Shown: positions 49,725 through 59,181, numbered from the stretch's first letter. The stretch: DNA of 64,000 bases from WM-3-3 sp041660045 (GCA_041660045.1 JBAZXA010000001.1:1-64000); one strand, 5' to 3'. Notes: generated from the sequence alone by a model not told the origin. Numbers and translations: made by a program.

Positions 49725-51184
49725 TAACCATGTTCTCCAATTAAGCATTCTTTGGGCAGGGAAAGGGTGACGCTGGCGCCTTGGGGCCTGAGGTTAGCCA
49801 GTTTAATGACGCCACCAATATTTTTAACAAAGCGTTGTACCATGGCTAAACCTAAACCTGTACCTCGTGAATGGCTGGTGCGGAATGGGCGGATGCCATA
49901 GTCCAGCATTTCTTGAGGGAAGCCAGGGCCGCTGTCGGTCACTTTGAAATAAAGCCCTTGTGCATCTGCGCGCACAGAAATGGCGATTAAACCTTTACGA
50001 CCATCTAAAATTTCAGCCGCGTTTAAGACTAAATTTAACAAGACTTGCCGTAAGCCACTTTCTGGTAAATGCACGAATAAGGCTACGGGCGCATCGATGC
50101 TAATTTGGATAGGTTCAGCTACCTGATAGCGGGTTAAACTGACCAAATCTTTCACTAAGGCCACGGCATCAAAATCTGTCGTATTTTCTGGGGTATGCCG
50201 GGTTTGGTTAAGCATATCACTGAGTAATTTAGCTAAGCGCTTAAGCTCAGCACCTATTGAATCGATACGTTCGGTTTGATTGTCATCAATAATTTCTTTG
50301 CGTAAATTATTAAACGCCATTTGGATACCGGCTAATGGATTTCGGATTTCATGGGCAAGTTCGGCGGTAACTTCGCCAATAGCGGCTAAGCGTTCTGCCC
50401 GTGCCAAGCTATGATGCTGTTCCAGTAAGGCTTGGGTGGCCAGGCGGACTTCACGTTGTAAAGATTGGGCATATAAGCGTTTGGTGTCTTCTAATTCAGC
50501 TAAATGCCTAACCATTTCATTATAGCTATTGAAAACAGGCAACAATAAAGGGTCTAGATGGTCGGTATTAATGGGGGTGAAGTTTTCTTCGGTTAAGCGT
50601 TCCAGCAATCGCCTTAAATCGTTAAGCGGGTGTAAGATTCTAAAATATAAAAAGAATAAGGCGCTAAGTGAAATAATGGCAAAGATAAATAAAGTAACGT
50701 GCAGTTCTGATTGGGTAGTAATGCCAATTTCTTCAAGTAAGGTTTCCCTTTGTAAAGTTTCTTGATTTAGCGTGCTGCTAATGATGTTTAACGCAGTTGT
50801 GAGATTAGTGTTTTTTTCTTGGGCATTTAGTAGGCCAAAGTTTTTTATAATGGTTCGGACGGTTTCTAAATTGCTACGCGTTGTGGCTGAAAGATACTGG
50901 TTATCAATAATTAAGCCGTCAATTTCAGCTAGCGTTTTGCTTAGGTCAGCTGAATTGGCTTCCGGTGTTTTTTGCAGAAGGTGGCCAATCAAGGATTGTT
51001 GTAAACCGACACACACGCTCTGGATACGGTGTGAATAATCGACATAAAGCAAAACGGTATGGAAATGATGAAAATTTCGGAACACCATGCCGCCTAAAAT
51101 CGTTAGCGCCATCAGCAGTAATCCCAAAAAAGCCATGGCCCGAAATTTAGCCGGGCGCGATAGGAAGTTGTTCATTACCTTCAT
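49724..51184 (-). CDS. Membrane sensor histidine kinase partner of the NtrC-type regulator
   Basis: 486 residues. TM1 about 15-35, a helical periplasmic domain of about 115 residues, TM2 about 155-177 (LFIFAIISLSALFFLYFRIL), a HAMP-like linker, then a coiled coil. HisKA has AELAHEIRNPLAGIQMAFNN with the phospho-His; HATPase has LVLNAAEILDGRKG, DSGPGFPQEM and GTGLGLAMVQ. NtrB/AtoS type without a PAS domain. It is the first gene of the pair. The ligand, perhaps linked to inorganic carbon or anion status, is inferred from location. Confidence 0.92.
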   Translation of the reverse strand: MKVMNNFLSRPAKFRAMAFLGLLLMALTILGGMVFRNFHHFHTVLLYVDYSHRIQSVCVGLQQSLIGHLLQKTPEANSADLSKTLAEIDGLIIDNQYLSATTRSNLETVRTIIKNFGLLNAQEKNTNLTTALNIISSTLNQETLQRETLLEEIGITTQSELHVTLFIFAIISLSALFFLYFRILHPLNDLRRLLERLTEENFTPINTDHLDPLLLPVFNSYNEMVRHLAELEDTKRLYAQSLQREVRLATQALLEQHHSLARAERLAAIGEVTAELAHEIRNPLAGIQMAFNNLRKEIIDDNQTERIDSIGAELKRLAKLLSDMLNQTRHTPENTTDFDAVALVKDLVSLTRYQVAEPIQISIDAPVALFVHLPESGLRQVLLNLVLNAAEILDGRKGLIAISVRADAQGLYFKVTDSGPGFPQEMLDYGIRPFRTSHSRGTGLGLAMVQRFVKNIGGVIKLANLRPQGASVTLSLPKECLIGEHG

Positions 51185-51420
51185 GGATATTAGTTTTAAG
51201 AGTGATATTACGTTGGGGGACAGTTATTGTGTCCTCGGTTAACATAGCAGAGCACCGAGTTAAATGGAAAGAAAACAATCACTATGCTACTGGTAATGGC
51301 GTTATAGGGCGAAGTAAGCAATCCAAAACTCATAGACAAATGTTATCATTATTGGTTATACGCTTAGCGTTGCTAATAGATGACTCTTAAGTTACCAGAC
51401 ATTTTAAACAAGATTTTACC

Positions 51421-52824
51421 ATGACCATAACCACACGTTTTGCACCTAGCCCAACTGGCTATTTACATGTCGGGGGTGCCCGTACTGCACTGTTTTGTTG
51501 GCTTTATGCCCGTAAACTCGGGGGTAAGTTTATTTTAAGGATAGAGGATACCGACTTGGAGCGGTCTACCCAGGAATCGGTAAATGCTATTATTGACGGC
51601 ATGGCTTGGCTGGGCTTGGAATATGACGAAGGGCCATATTATCAAACCCACCGATTTGATAGGTATAAAACGATAATCCAGCAGTTGATCGAGCAAGGCG
51701 ATGCTTATTATTGTTATTGCAGCAAAGAAGAATTAGAAACTTTGCGTAACCAGCAAATGGCAAATAAGGAAAAGCCCCGCTATAACGGCAAATGCCGGCA
51801 TGGCGCGCACGCCATAGAGGGCAGGGAGCCGGTGGTGCGTTTTAAAAATCCTTTGGAAGGTGTGGTGACCATTGAGGACTTGGTTAAAGGTGAAATTGTG
51901 GTGGCTAACCAAGAACTGGACGACTTAATCATTGCAAGGGGCGATGGTTCGCCCACCTATAACTTAACCGTGGTGGTGGATGATATGGACATGGCGGTAA
52001 GCCACGTTATCCGTGGGGATGACCATATCAATAATACGCCTCGGCAAATGAATATCCTCAAAGCCTTAAACGCCCCGTTGCCTCAATACGCGCATTTACC
52101 GATGATTTTAGGTCCTGATGGCGCGCGGTTGTCAAAACGCCATGGCGCTGTTAGTGTTATGCAATATCGGGATGATGGCTATCTGCCGGAAGCTTTATTG
52201 AATTATCTGGTGCGTTTAGGTTGGTCACACGGGGATCAAGAGTTATTTACCATTGATGAAATGATCGCTTACTTTGAACTCGATAAGGTTAATGCCTCTG
52301 CGGCCGCTTTTAATACCGAAAAATTACTTTGGATTAACCACCAATACTTGATGAGCAGCAAGCCAGAACAGGTGGCGCAACATTTAAGCTGGCATATGGG
52401 ACAGCTAGGTATTGATGTGTCCAACGGGCCAAGTTTAGAAGCGGTGGTCATCGCCCAGCGGGAACGCTGTAAAACCTTGGTTGAAATGGCCGCTGCCAGC
52501 GTTTATTTTTTTAAGGATTTTGATGCCTATGATGAAAAAGCAGCCAAAAAGAATTTTACTGCTGGTGCGGATCAAGTGCTGCAGCAGTTGCTTGAGCAAT
52601 TTTCTGCCTTGCTAGATTGGGAAGGTGAAGCTTTGCATCAAATCGTCCTCGATTTGGCAGAAACACTGCAGCTGGGTTTGGGAAAAGTTGCCCAGCCGTT
52701 ACGGGTTGCGATTTGTGGAACAGCTATGTCGCCGGCAATTGATGTCACTTTGTCGCTTTTAGGCCGTGAGAAGACCTTATCTCGGATACAAGCTGCGATA
52801 GATCACATACAAAATAAAATTTAG
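51421..52824 (+). CDS. gltX: Glutamyl-tRNA synthetase
   Basis: 467 residues, class I. HIGH-like FAPSPTGYLHVGGARTALFC, then FILRIEDTDLERST and the KMSKS-like LSKRHGAVSVMQY. The Cys-x-Cys...Cys-x-His group (YCYCSKEE, GKCRHGAH) indicates a zinc-binding SWIM-like insert. Charges tRNA-Glu, and fittingly two tRNA-Glu genes lie 140-260 bp downstream. It is in its own unit, divergent from the kinase gene. Confidence 0.97.
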   Translation: MTITTRFAPSPTGYLHVGGARTALFCWLYARKLGGKFILRIEDTDLERSTQESVNAIIDGMAWLGLEYDEGPYYQTHRFDRYKTIIQQLIEQGDAYYCYCSKEELETLRNQQMANKEKPRYNGKCRHGAHAIEGREPVVRFKNPLEGVVTIEDLVKGEIVVANQELDDLIIARGDGSPTYNLTVVVDDMDMAVSHVIRGDDHINNTPRQMNILKALNAPLPQYAHLPMILGPDGARLSKRHGAVSVMQYRDDGYLPEALLNYLVRLGWSHGDQELFTIDEMIAYFELDKVNASAAAFNTEKLLWINHQYLMSSKPEQVAQHLSWHMGQLGIDVSNGPSLEAVVIAQRERCKTLVEMAAASVYFFKDFDAYDEKAAKKNFTAGADQVLQQLLEQFSALLDWEGEALHQIVLDLAETLQLGLGKVAQPLRVAICGTAMSPAIDVTLSLLGREKTLSRIQAAIDHIQNKI

Positions 52825-52827
52825 TGC

Positions 52828-52855
52828 TAGACATGGGTAAAATTTTCTTTATAAT
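52828..52855 (+). promoter_or_regulatory. Sigma-70 promoter of the tRNA cluster
   Basis: TAGACA (52828-52833), 16-bp spacer, TATAAT (52850-52855), followed by a GC-rich discriminator GCCCG, the stringent-control signature of stable-RNA promoters. It starts immediately after the gltX stop. Confidence 0.75.
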
Positions 52856-52871
52856 GCCCGTTCTGCATTGC

Positions 52872-52947
<76 letters not shown>

Positions 52948-52966
52948 AAATTGTTTAATATATCCA

Positions 52967-53042
52967 GTCCCCATCGTCTAGTGGCCTAGGACACCGCCCT
53001 TTCACGGCGGTAACGGGGGTTCGAACCCCCCTGGGGACGCCA
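52967..53042 (+). tRNA. tRNA-Glu (TTC), copy 1
   Basis: 76 nt with encoded CCA: GTCCCCATCGTCTAGTGGCC start, anticodon arm CCGCCCTTTCACGGCGG with TTC, T-arm GGGGGTTCGAACCCCC. Identical to the copy at 53085. Confidence 0.97.
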
Positions 53043-53084
53043 TTAAACAATTCGGGCTATGCAACTATGGACTAAACAAAATTA

Positions 53085-53160
53085 GTCCCCATCGTCTAGT
53101 GGCCTAGGACACCGCCCTTTCACGGCGGTAACGGGGGTTCGAACCCCCCTGGGGACGCCA
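53085..53160 (+). tRNA. tRNA-Glu (TTC), copy 2
   Basis: Exact duplicate of the 52967-53042 gene, separated by 42 bp of unrelated spacer. Same transcript as the other two tRNAs. Confidence 0.97.
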
Positions 53161-53169
53161 TAAAATTGT

Positions 53170-53197
53170 AGGCCTTCAGCAATGACGGCCTTTTTTT
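53170..53197 (+). terminator. Rho-independent terminator of the tRNA operon
   Basis: AGGCC-loop-GGCCT stem followed by TTTTTTT, ten bases after the last tRNA. Confidence 0.9.
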
Positions 53198-53318
53198 ATG
53201 CCTGTTAGTTTAGCGCGCCTAGCCATTCTAGATAGCACTCTTACAGCCTAGGATGCCCTCAAAGCATGCGTAGCAACCAGACTGGCAGGTTTTTATAGGT
53301 CTTTCCAAATTAGCAATA

Positions 53319-54041
53319 ATGAACAGTTTATTAAATAAAAGCTTTTTGACTAATTTTTTAGCTTTGCTAGTTATAGCCGCGGGTTATCTTTCACCTGTGC
53401 AGCAAAGTTTAATAAAAGATATTGGATATTTTGCCTTATCGGGCGCTATCACTAATTGGTTAGCAGTTTACATGCTGTTTGAAAAAGTGCCGCTGTTGTA
53501 TGGTTCTGGCGTTATACCAAATCGGTTTGAGGAATTTAAGGATTCGATCAAACAATTAATGCTGTCGCAGTTTTTTACGGTGGCCAATATCGAACAATTT
53601 ATCAAAACGGAAGAGCAGCAAGGTGCTAAAGTGCTTAACTTGGAGCCGTTTTTAAATGCAGTTGATTATGACAAAATTTATGAAAGTTTGGTGGCTTCAA
53701 TCATGGGCTCTTCTTTTGGTGGCATGTTAATGATGATGGGCGGCGAAGAAGCCTTAGTGCCATTAAAACAGCCGTTCACTGAAAAAATGCAAGCAACTTT
53801 AGCGGCTATGATCGAGTCTGAACGCTTTAAGTCCGCTTTGCAGCAGGGTTTGGATGCGCATAAGATTGGTGAAGATATTGTTGATAAAATTGAATTTGTT
53901 ATCGATAAGCGCTTGGCTGAATTAACCCCTAAAATGGTAAAAGAGATGGTGCAAACAATCATACGCCAGCATTTGGGCTGGCTAGTCGTCTGGGGCGGGA
54001 TTTTCGGTGGTATCTTAGGCGGCTTATTTAATTTTGCCTAA
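53319..54041 (+). CDS. DUF445-family membrane protein
   Basis: 240 residues. An N-terminal hydrophobic stretch (FLTNFLALLVIAAGYLSP), then DIGYFALSGAITNWLAVYML and FEKVPLLYGSGVIPNRFEEF, the defining DUF445 (YheB-like) block. A C-terminal membrane segment (LVVWGGIFGGILGGLFNFA) ends the protein. Function is unknown. Its stop overlaps the hydrolase start by 1 bp (TAATG). Confidence 0.88.
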   Translation: MNSLLNKSFLTNFLALLVIAAGYLSPVQQSLIKDIGYFALSGAITNWLAVYMLFEKVPLLYGSGVIPNRFEEFKDSIKQLMLSQFFTVANIEQFIKTEEQQGAKVLNLEPFLNAVDYDKIYESLVASIMGSSFGGMLMMMGGEEALVPLKQPFTEKMQATLAAMIESERFKSALQQGLDAHKIGEDIVDKIEFVIDKRLAELTPKMVKEMVQTIIRQHLGWLVVWGGIFGGILGGLFNFA

Positions 54042-54817
54042 TGCCTAATATAGACTTAGCTTATGAAATTTTTGGTAGCCCTAAAAATCAGGCTTTGCTG
54101 ATCCTGCATGGTTTTTTCGCCTCTTCCCGAAATTGGCGGCTAATAGCGAATAAATTAGCTGACCATTTTCATGTTTATACTTTAGATCTGCGCAATCATG
54201 GCGCATCGCCGCATCATCCACAGATGGATTACCCGGCTATGGCTGCTGATGTCATGCAGTTTCTGGAGCAGCACAAACTGAAAGATGTGGTTTTATTAGG
54301 CCATAGCATGGGTGGAAAAACCGCTATGTGGCTTGCCTTAAACCACCCTGGTTTTGTCGATAAGCTGATTATTGCAGATATTGCACCAATTACTTACACG
54401 CATACCTATGACCAAACTCTGGCTGCACTAAAAGCTTTACCTTTAGCGACGCTAAGTAACCGAAAAGAAGCTGAATTATTGCTGGCTCCGACCTTGCCAG
54501 AATTGAATTACCGCCAATTTTTATTGCAAAATTTAGTGTTAGAGGACGGAAAGTATCGCTGGCGCATTGATTTGGATATTTTTCAGCAAAACGCCAGTTT
54601 CATCATTGGCTTTCCTGATGATAAAGCGCTATTACCGTATGCTGGCGCCGCTCTATTTTTGGCAGGTGCCGATTCTAATTATCTGGATCCTAAAGACCTT
54701 GAGCATTTATTTCCCAGTGCCAAGGTTGCCGTGATTGAGCAGGCGGATCATTGGTTACATGCCCAACAGCCTGAGATTTTTGTAAACTTGATAAAGCAAT
54801 TTTGCGCGCTTAGCTAA
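54041..54817 (+). CDS. Alpha/beta-hydrolase (YbfF-like esterase)
   Basis: 258 residues. Oxyanion region LLILHGFFASSRNWR, nucleophile elbow LLGHSMGGKTAMWLAL (Ser about 89), and the catalytic His in QADHWLHAQQPE near the end. The LDLRNHGASPHHPQMDYPAM block is typical of YbfF-type acyl-CoA/ester hydrolases. Substrate unknown. Coupled to the DUF445 gene. Confidence 0.9.
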   Translation: MPNIDLAYEIFGSPKNQALLILHGFFASSRNWRLIANKLADHFHVYTLDLRNHGASPHHPQMDYPAMAADVMQFLEQHKLKDVVLLGHSMGGKTAMWLALNHPGFVDKLIIADIAPITYTHTYDQTLAALKALPLATLSNRKEAELLLAPTLPELNYRQFLLQNLVLEDGKYRWRIDLDIFQQNASFIIGFPDDKALLPYAGAALFLAGADSNYLDPKDLEHLFPSAKVAVIEQADHWLHAQQPEIFVNLIKQFCALS

Positions 54818-54872
54818 ATAAAATTAGCTTACGGCCGATAACGTTTTTAATACAAAAAAACGGGGTGTCGCC

Positions 54873-55520
54873 ATGCGCATTTATGCTTTATTTATATCAT
54901 TGGCGCTTATGTCAACCAAATTGGCTTTGGCCGATAGTTATTTTGCCTCATTGCAACAAGCTAATTGGCAATATAAGCAGGGTAATAATTATTGTCAGTT
55001 ACAACAAGCCATACCCTGGTATGGCTTGGCTAAAATCATCCAACGGGCGGGCGCGGCATTGCAGTTTTCAGTGCAAGAGGAAAGGCCAAAACCGCAAGTC
55101 ATTAAAGCAAGTTTAGCCGCTATGCCAGCACCTTGGATACCCGGGCAAGGCGAACCCATCGCGCATCAGGTCTACCTTGACCAAGCGGATGAAAATCCCG
55201 ATTTTGGTCAGCTATCGGTGTATGGCGCTACGGCTGAAGCGATGATCGATGCGCTATTACGCGGCCAGTATCCGACGTTTACCTATATACGGGCATCCGA
55301 TAATACAATGCGGGAAGAAACAAAAGTCGCGGTGTCTTCAATATATTTTAGCCAGCAGTATCCTGAGTTTCTTGCTTGCCGAAATAAGCTATTGTCACAA
55401 GCTAATAATGCTGTAGAAAAAGTCTTTAGTACGAGGCAAAAAAAACCTAACAAGCAGACAGCCCGCCACGCTTCACAGCACCTTAAGCAAGCCCAAATGA
55501 CTACGGAAAAGAAAAGCTGA
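54873..55520 (+). CDS. Secreted MotY-N-like protein without an OmpA domain
   Basis: 215 residues. The signal peptide ends at LALA-DS. The mature start YFASLQQANWQYKQGNNYCQ, then LQQAIPWYGLAKIIQRAGAA and LQFSVQEERPKPQV, follows the pattern of the N-terminal MotY domain (W...C.L.q.IP.yG.A.f..aG..l.F). The usual C-terminal peptidoglycan-binding OmpA part is missing and replaced by a short basic tail. No flagellar genes are in the window. Likely periplasmic; role unknown. Confidence 0.6.
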   Translation: MRIYALFISLALMSTKLALADSYFASLQQANWQYKQGNNYCQLQQAIPWYGLAKIIQRAGAALQFSVQEERPKPQVIKASLAAMPAPWIPGQGEPIAHQVYLDQADENPDFGQLSVYGATAEAMIDALLRGQYPTFTYIRASDNTMREETKVAVSSIYFSQQYPEFLACRNKLLSQANNAVEKVFSTRQKKPNKQTARHASQHLKQAQMTTEKKS

Positions 55521-55580
55521 TGGCAAAATGCAGGGTGTGGTTTTGTTCGATTAGCAGTTTTTTGTATAAAGATTAAAAAT

Positions 55581-55707
55581 GGGCGGATTACTCCGCCCAG
55601 ACCATAAGCTTTTTTTGAGGAAATATCCCAACACGACGACAAGGTATCACAGCGCGACCGACGCGGTAGGCCAGACTTAGTATCCCTGCTTAAGTTGCTG
55701 TGATGCC
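55581..55707 (-). ncRNA. Candidate structured RNA or hairpin element
   Basis: GGTATCACAGC (55643-55653) pairs over 11 bp with GCTGTGATGCC (55697-55707). Inside are two small hairpins, ACCG-ACG-CGGT and ACTTA...TAAGT, giving a three-way junction. At 55581-55598 GGGCGGA-TTAC-TCCGCCC is a terminator stem, followed on the minus strand by ATTTTTAATC. It may be a minus-strand sRNA, the long 3' end of queG, or a mobile palindromic repeat. I cannot match it to a known RNA family. Confidence 0.35.
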
Positions 55708-55894
55708 TAGGCACAAACTAAAAAAACCGTTTTGCTTTTGTTAACTTCGATTTGTAGCGCTGCGGGTTTTAGTAAGTAGCTTATGTTAAGATCCTAGTAA
55801 TTCTACTCTGTGGTAAAAACTTTGCAACATTTTTGTAATCTTAGTTACTAACACTAACAGAGTTTATTAGAGATTGGCCACCGGCTAATATATG

Positions 55895-56974
55895 CTAGGT
55901 AAGTTGTTGGCTTAAGGCCCATGCAACATGCTCCCTGACCACTTCGGCAGGGTGTGTCAAACGCGTCTGTAACTGCCCGATGACGTGGCCTGATTTTGGT
56001 GCGTTACCTAAGGCTACGGCAATATTTCTCAACCAGCGTACATGGCCGATTCGCCGAATGGCAGAGCCTTCTGTTTTCTTTAAAAACTCTTCTTCAGACC
56101 AGGCAAACAGCGTGAGTAATTGTTGGCTATTAAGCCGGTGCCTAGGTTTAAATTCGCCTTCATCGGTTAATCGGGCAAAACGGTTCCAGGGGCAAATTAA
56201 CTGGCAATCATCGCAGCCATAAATGCGGTTGCCAATTAATTTTCTTAATGCTATAGGAATTGAACCGTAAAGTTCTATGGTTAAATAGGAGACACAACGC
56301 CGGGCATCAACTTGATATGGCGCAACGATTGCCTGGGTTGGGCAAATATCAAGGCAAGCCACACAGTCACCACAATGGGGTTGCACGGGTAAATCGGGTG
56401 GTAAGGCTAAGTCGGTATAAATTTCGCCTAAAAAAAACCAGGAGCCAGCCTGCCGGTTAATCAGGTTGGAATGCTTGCCTATCCAGCCCAGGCCCGCTTT
56501 TTCGGCGATGGCTTTTTCTAGTACTGGCGCGCTATCAACAAATGCACGATAACCGAATGAACCGATGGCGAGTTGAATTTTATCAGCCAATTTTTGTAAG
56601 CGGTTGCGCATTAGTTTATGGTAATCACGACCTAAGGCATATCTGGAGATATAAGCAGCACTAGGGTCGTCAAGATTAGCTGTTAAAGCCTGGGAAGGCT
56701 CAGGCAAATAATCCATGCGTACCGAAATTACGCTCAGTGTGCCTGGTTCCAGCAATGCTGGACGGCTGCGTTTAAGGCCATGGCGATGCATATAATCCAT
56801 ATCGCCATGAAATTGTTTTGCAAGCCAGTTTTGTAAATGAATTTCTGCTTGCTCTAAGTGGGTGTCGGCAATACCAATTTGTTGAAAACCTAAATCCAGT
56901 CCCCATTGCTTGATTTGTTGGCTAAGCAGGAACAATTTTTTGTCTTCATTGGTGTCCATAGATGGTTTCAGCAA
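55895..56974 (-). CDS. queG: Epoxyqueuosine reductase
   Basis: 359 residues; a start at residue 6 (MDTNEDKK) is also possible. The cobalamin-binding front has QIGIADTHLEQAE, the catalytic region SVRMDYLPEP, YALGRDYHKLMRNRLQ and GWIGKHSNLINRQAGSWFFL. Two 4Fe-4S motifs follow: CGDCVACLDICPTQA and CDDCQLICPWNRFA. A HEAT-like end (REHVAWALSQ) completes it. It makes the last step of queuosine formation in tRNA. Divergent from nnr, as commonly found. Confidence 0.95.
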   Translation of the reverse strand: MLKPSMDTNEDKKLFLLSQQIKQWGLDLGFQQIGIADTHLEQAEIHLQNWLAKQFHGDMDYMHRHGLKRSRPALLEPGTLSVISVRMDYLPEPSQALTANLDDPSAAYISRYALGRDYHKLMRNRLQKLADKIQLAIGSFGYRAFVDSAPVLEKAIAEKAGLGWIGKHSNLINRQAGSWFFLGEIYTDLALPPDLPVQPHCGDCVACLDICPTQAIVAPYQVDARRCVSYLTIELYGSIPIALRKLIGNRIYGCDDCQLICPWNRFARLTDEGEFKPRHRLNSQQLLTLFAWSEEEFLKKTEGSAIRRIGHVRWLRNIAVALGNAPKSGHVIGQLQTRLTHPAEVVREHVAWALSQQLT

Positions 56975-57109
56975 ATATAATACATATGGTTAGGTGGCAA
57001 CCCTAGCGTGCTTTGGGCTAATGCACTGAAGCCTTAACGGTCTTAGCGCCCGCAAACGGATATTTAAGTTACTTTCGGTTAGTCTCTAGTTTAAACGCCA
57101 ATCAAGATC

Positions 57110-58588
57110 ATGCAAAATTTACCCACTCAATTATATCGTGCTCAACAAGTCAGAGACTTGGATCGTATTGCCATAGAACAATATAGCATCCCAGGTTTTG
57201 ACTTGATGCAGCGCGCGGCACTGGCGGTGTTTAATCACATACGACTAGCCTATCCTGCTGCGCAAACCTGGGCGATATTTTGTGGCGGTGGTAATAATGC
57301 CGGTGATGGCTATGCCATAGCTACGCTGGCGATGGCGTCAGGCTTGAAAATTAGGTTATTCAGTGTGGCCGATACTGATCGCTTACAAGGTGATGCTTTG
57401 TTGGCTTATCAACAGTTTATTGAAGCCAAAGGTCAAGTAATAGCCTATGTCGCTGGTTGCCTAATTGACGCTGATGTAATCGTTGATGCTTTATTAGGGA
57501 CAGGCTTAAATAAGTTGGTTTCTGGGCTTTATGTGCAGGCGATAGAAAACATTAATGCTAGTCAAATACCCGTCGTGGCAGTGGATATTCCATCAGGGCT
57601 AAATGCAGATACCGGTAACCCCATGCCGTGCGCGGTTAAAGCCCATAGCACGGTGAGTTTTATTGGTTTAAAACAAGGTTTGCTGACTGGGCTTGCTGCC
57701 GACTTTTGTGGTGACATTATTTTTGCGGGCTTAGGGTTGCCCGCAGAGGTATGCGCTAGCATCACCCCATCGGCCTTCCGGGTGACGCAAATGGATTTTC
57801 CGCGCAGGCCACGTTACGCGCATAAAGGTCATTTCGGTCATGTGTTAGTTGTGGGTGGTGATTATGGTTATACAGGTGCTGCAAGATTAGCTGCGGAAGC
57901 GGCCTTACGGGTTGGCGCTGGATTAGTCAGCATCGCCACGCGAGTTGCGCATGCTGGGCAAATGAATTTAAACCGACCAGAAATGATGTCTACGGGTGTG
58001 GAAAATGCTGCCCAATTACAGGTTTTACTAAATAAAGCGAGCGTTGTGGTGATAGGGCCTGGCTTAGGCCAAACCGATTGGGCCAAGGCTTTGTTGCTTG
58101 CAGTCCTGCAAGCGGGCAAGCCTATGGTGGTAGATGCTGATGCTTTAAATTTACTGGCCTTAGCACCAAGCCAGCACAAGCATTGGGTGCTCACCCCGCA
58201 CCCTGCAGAAGCTGGCCGCTTGTTAGCTAGGCCTACAGCGGCTGTGCAAGAAGACCGCTTTGCTGCAGTGACAGCCTTACAGGCTAAATATGGGGGGGTT
58301 GTGGTGTTAAAAGGTGCGGGTACTTTAATAAAATCAGCCCAAGATATAACTTTATCGTCTACCGGTAATCCAGGAATGGCATCTGGTGGTATGGGGGATG
58401 TCTTAACAGGTGTAATTGCAGCCTTGTTAGCGCAAGGCTTAGCGCTGCCCATAGCTGCCCAACAAGGGGTTTATCTACATGGCCGGGCGGCGGATTTGGC
58501 AGCCTTGCAGGAGGGGGAAAGGGGCTTGCTGGCGAGTGATTTACTGCCTATTTTAAGGCGCTTGGTCAACAATTTACCGGCTCACTAA
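57110..58588 (+). CDS. nnr: Bifunctional NAD(P)H-hydrate epimerase/dehydratase
   Basis: 492 residues. The N-terminal YjeF-N epimerase (1-210) has FCGGGNNAGDGYAIATLA and VDIPSGLNADTGNPMPCAVK. The C-terminal ADP-dependent dehydratase (about 225-490) has GHFGHVLVVGGDYGYTGAAR, VIGPGLGQTD and STGNPGMASGGMGDVLTGVI. It repairs hydrated NAD(P)H. It stands upstream of tsaE-amiC-mutL-miaA in the classical order. Confidence 0.96.
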   Translation: MQNLPTQLYRAQQVRDLDRIAIEQYSIPGFDLMQRAALAVFNHIRLAYPAAQTWAIFCGGGNNAGDGYAIATLAMASGLKIRLFSVADTDRLQGDALLAYQQFIEAKGQVIAYVAGCLIDADVIVDALLGTGLNKLVSGLYVQAIENINASQIPVVAVDIPSGLNADTGNPMPCAVKAHSTVSFIGLKQGLLTGLAADFCGDIIFAGLGLPAEVCASITPSAFRVTQMDFPRRPRYAHKGHFGHVLVVGGDYGYTGAARLAAEAALRVGAGLVSIATRVAHAGQMNLNRPEMMSTGVENAAQLQVLLNKASVVVIGPGLGQTDWAKALLLAVLQAGKPMVVDADALNLLALAPSQHKHWVLTPHPAEAGRLLARPTAAVQEDRFAAVTALQAKYGGVVVLKGAGTLIKSAQDITLSSTGNPGMASGGMGDVLTGVIAALLAQGLALPIAAQQGVYLHGRAADLAALQEGERGLLASDLLPILRRLVNNLPAH

Positions 58589-58651
58589 TTATTCATAGCA
58601 TGCAGATTAGGCAACGCTGGTGCTATAGGACTTTAAGCCAGGCCAATTTCA

Positions 58652-59104
58652 ATGGCTTTTATAACCGTACACGACGTTAATATGCAATATTTTCTACAAA
58701 ACGCACAAGCTACTGAGCAATTGGGCAGCTGGTTATGGCAACGGCTGCCTAGCCAAGCCCTGGTTTTTTTGCAAGGTGATTTAGGGGTCGGGAAAACGAC
58801 ATTAGTACGCGGATTTTTACGCGCCGCCGGGTTTACGGGTGCCATCAAAAGCCCAACGTATACCCTAGTAGAAGAGTATGAAATGCTAGGGCGTAAGTTT
58901 TATCATTTTGATTTATATCGTTTAGAGGATCCTGAAGAATTAGAGTGGATAGGCATATTGGATTATTTAGTACCAGCGGCAATATGTTTAATTGAGTGGC
59001 CTAGCAAGGGACAGGGCTATTTACCAGCACCGGATTTGATTATCGATTTATCGATAAAAAATGATGGCCGGGTAGCAAACCTACAATTTTCTACGGAAAA
59101 ATAA
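58652..59104 (+). CDS. tsaE: tRNA t6A biosynthesis ATPase TsaE
   Basis: 150 residues. Walker A in FLQGDLGVGKTTLVRGFLRA, then GAIKSPTYTLVEEYEMLGRK, FYHFDLYRLEDPEELEWIGI and LIEWPSKGQGYLP, the standard TsaE blocks. Works with TsaB/TsaD/TsaC in threonylcarbamoyl-adenosine formation. Followed 78 bp later by amiC. Confidence 0.95.
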   Translation: MAFITVHDVNMQYFLQNAQATEQLGSWLWQRLPSQALVFLQGDLGVGKTTLVRGFLRAAGFTGAIKSPTYTLVEEYEMLGRKFYHFDLYRLEDPEELEWIGILDYLVPAAICLIEWPSKGQGYLPAPDLIIDLSIKNDGRVANLQFSTEK

Positions 59105-59181
59105 AAACTTTTAAGGGGACTTTGTAAAACAAAGACATATTGCTATAATCTAATGCAGATTATCGCTATTGGATCATAGCT

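Noticed and set aside
52967..53160. The two identical tRNA-Glu genes as an assembly artefact
   Set aside because: The spacers on either side differ, and tandem identical tRNA genes are common.
55620..55890. 6S RNA, a cyclic-di-GMP riboswitch or other known RNA
   Set aside because: I compared the stems and loops with the conserved parts I remember of 6S RNA and GEMM riboswitches and found no match.
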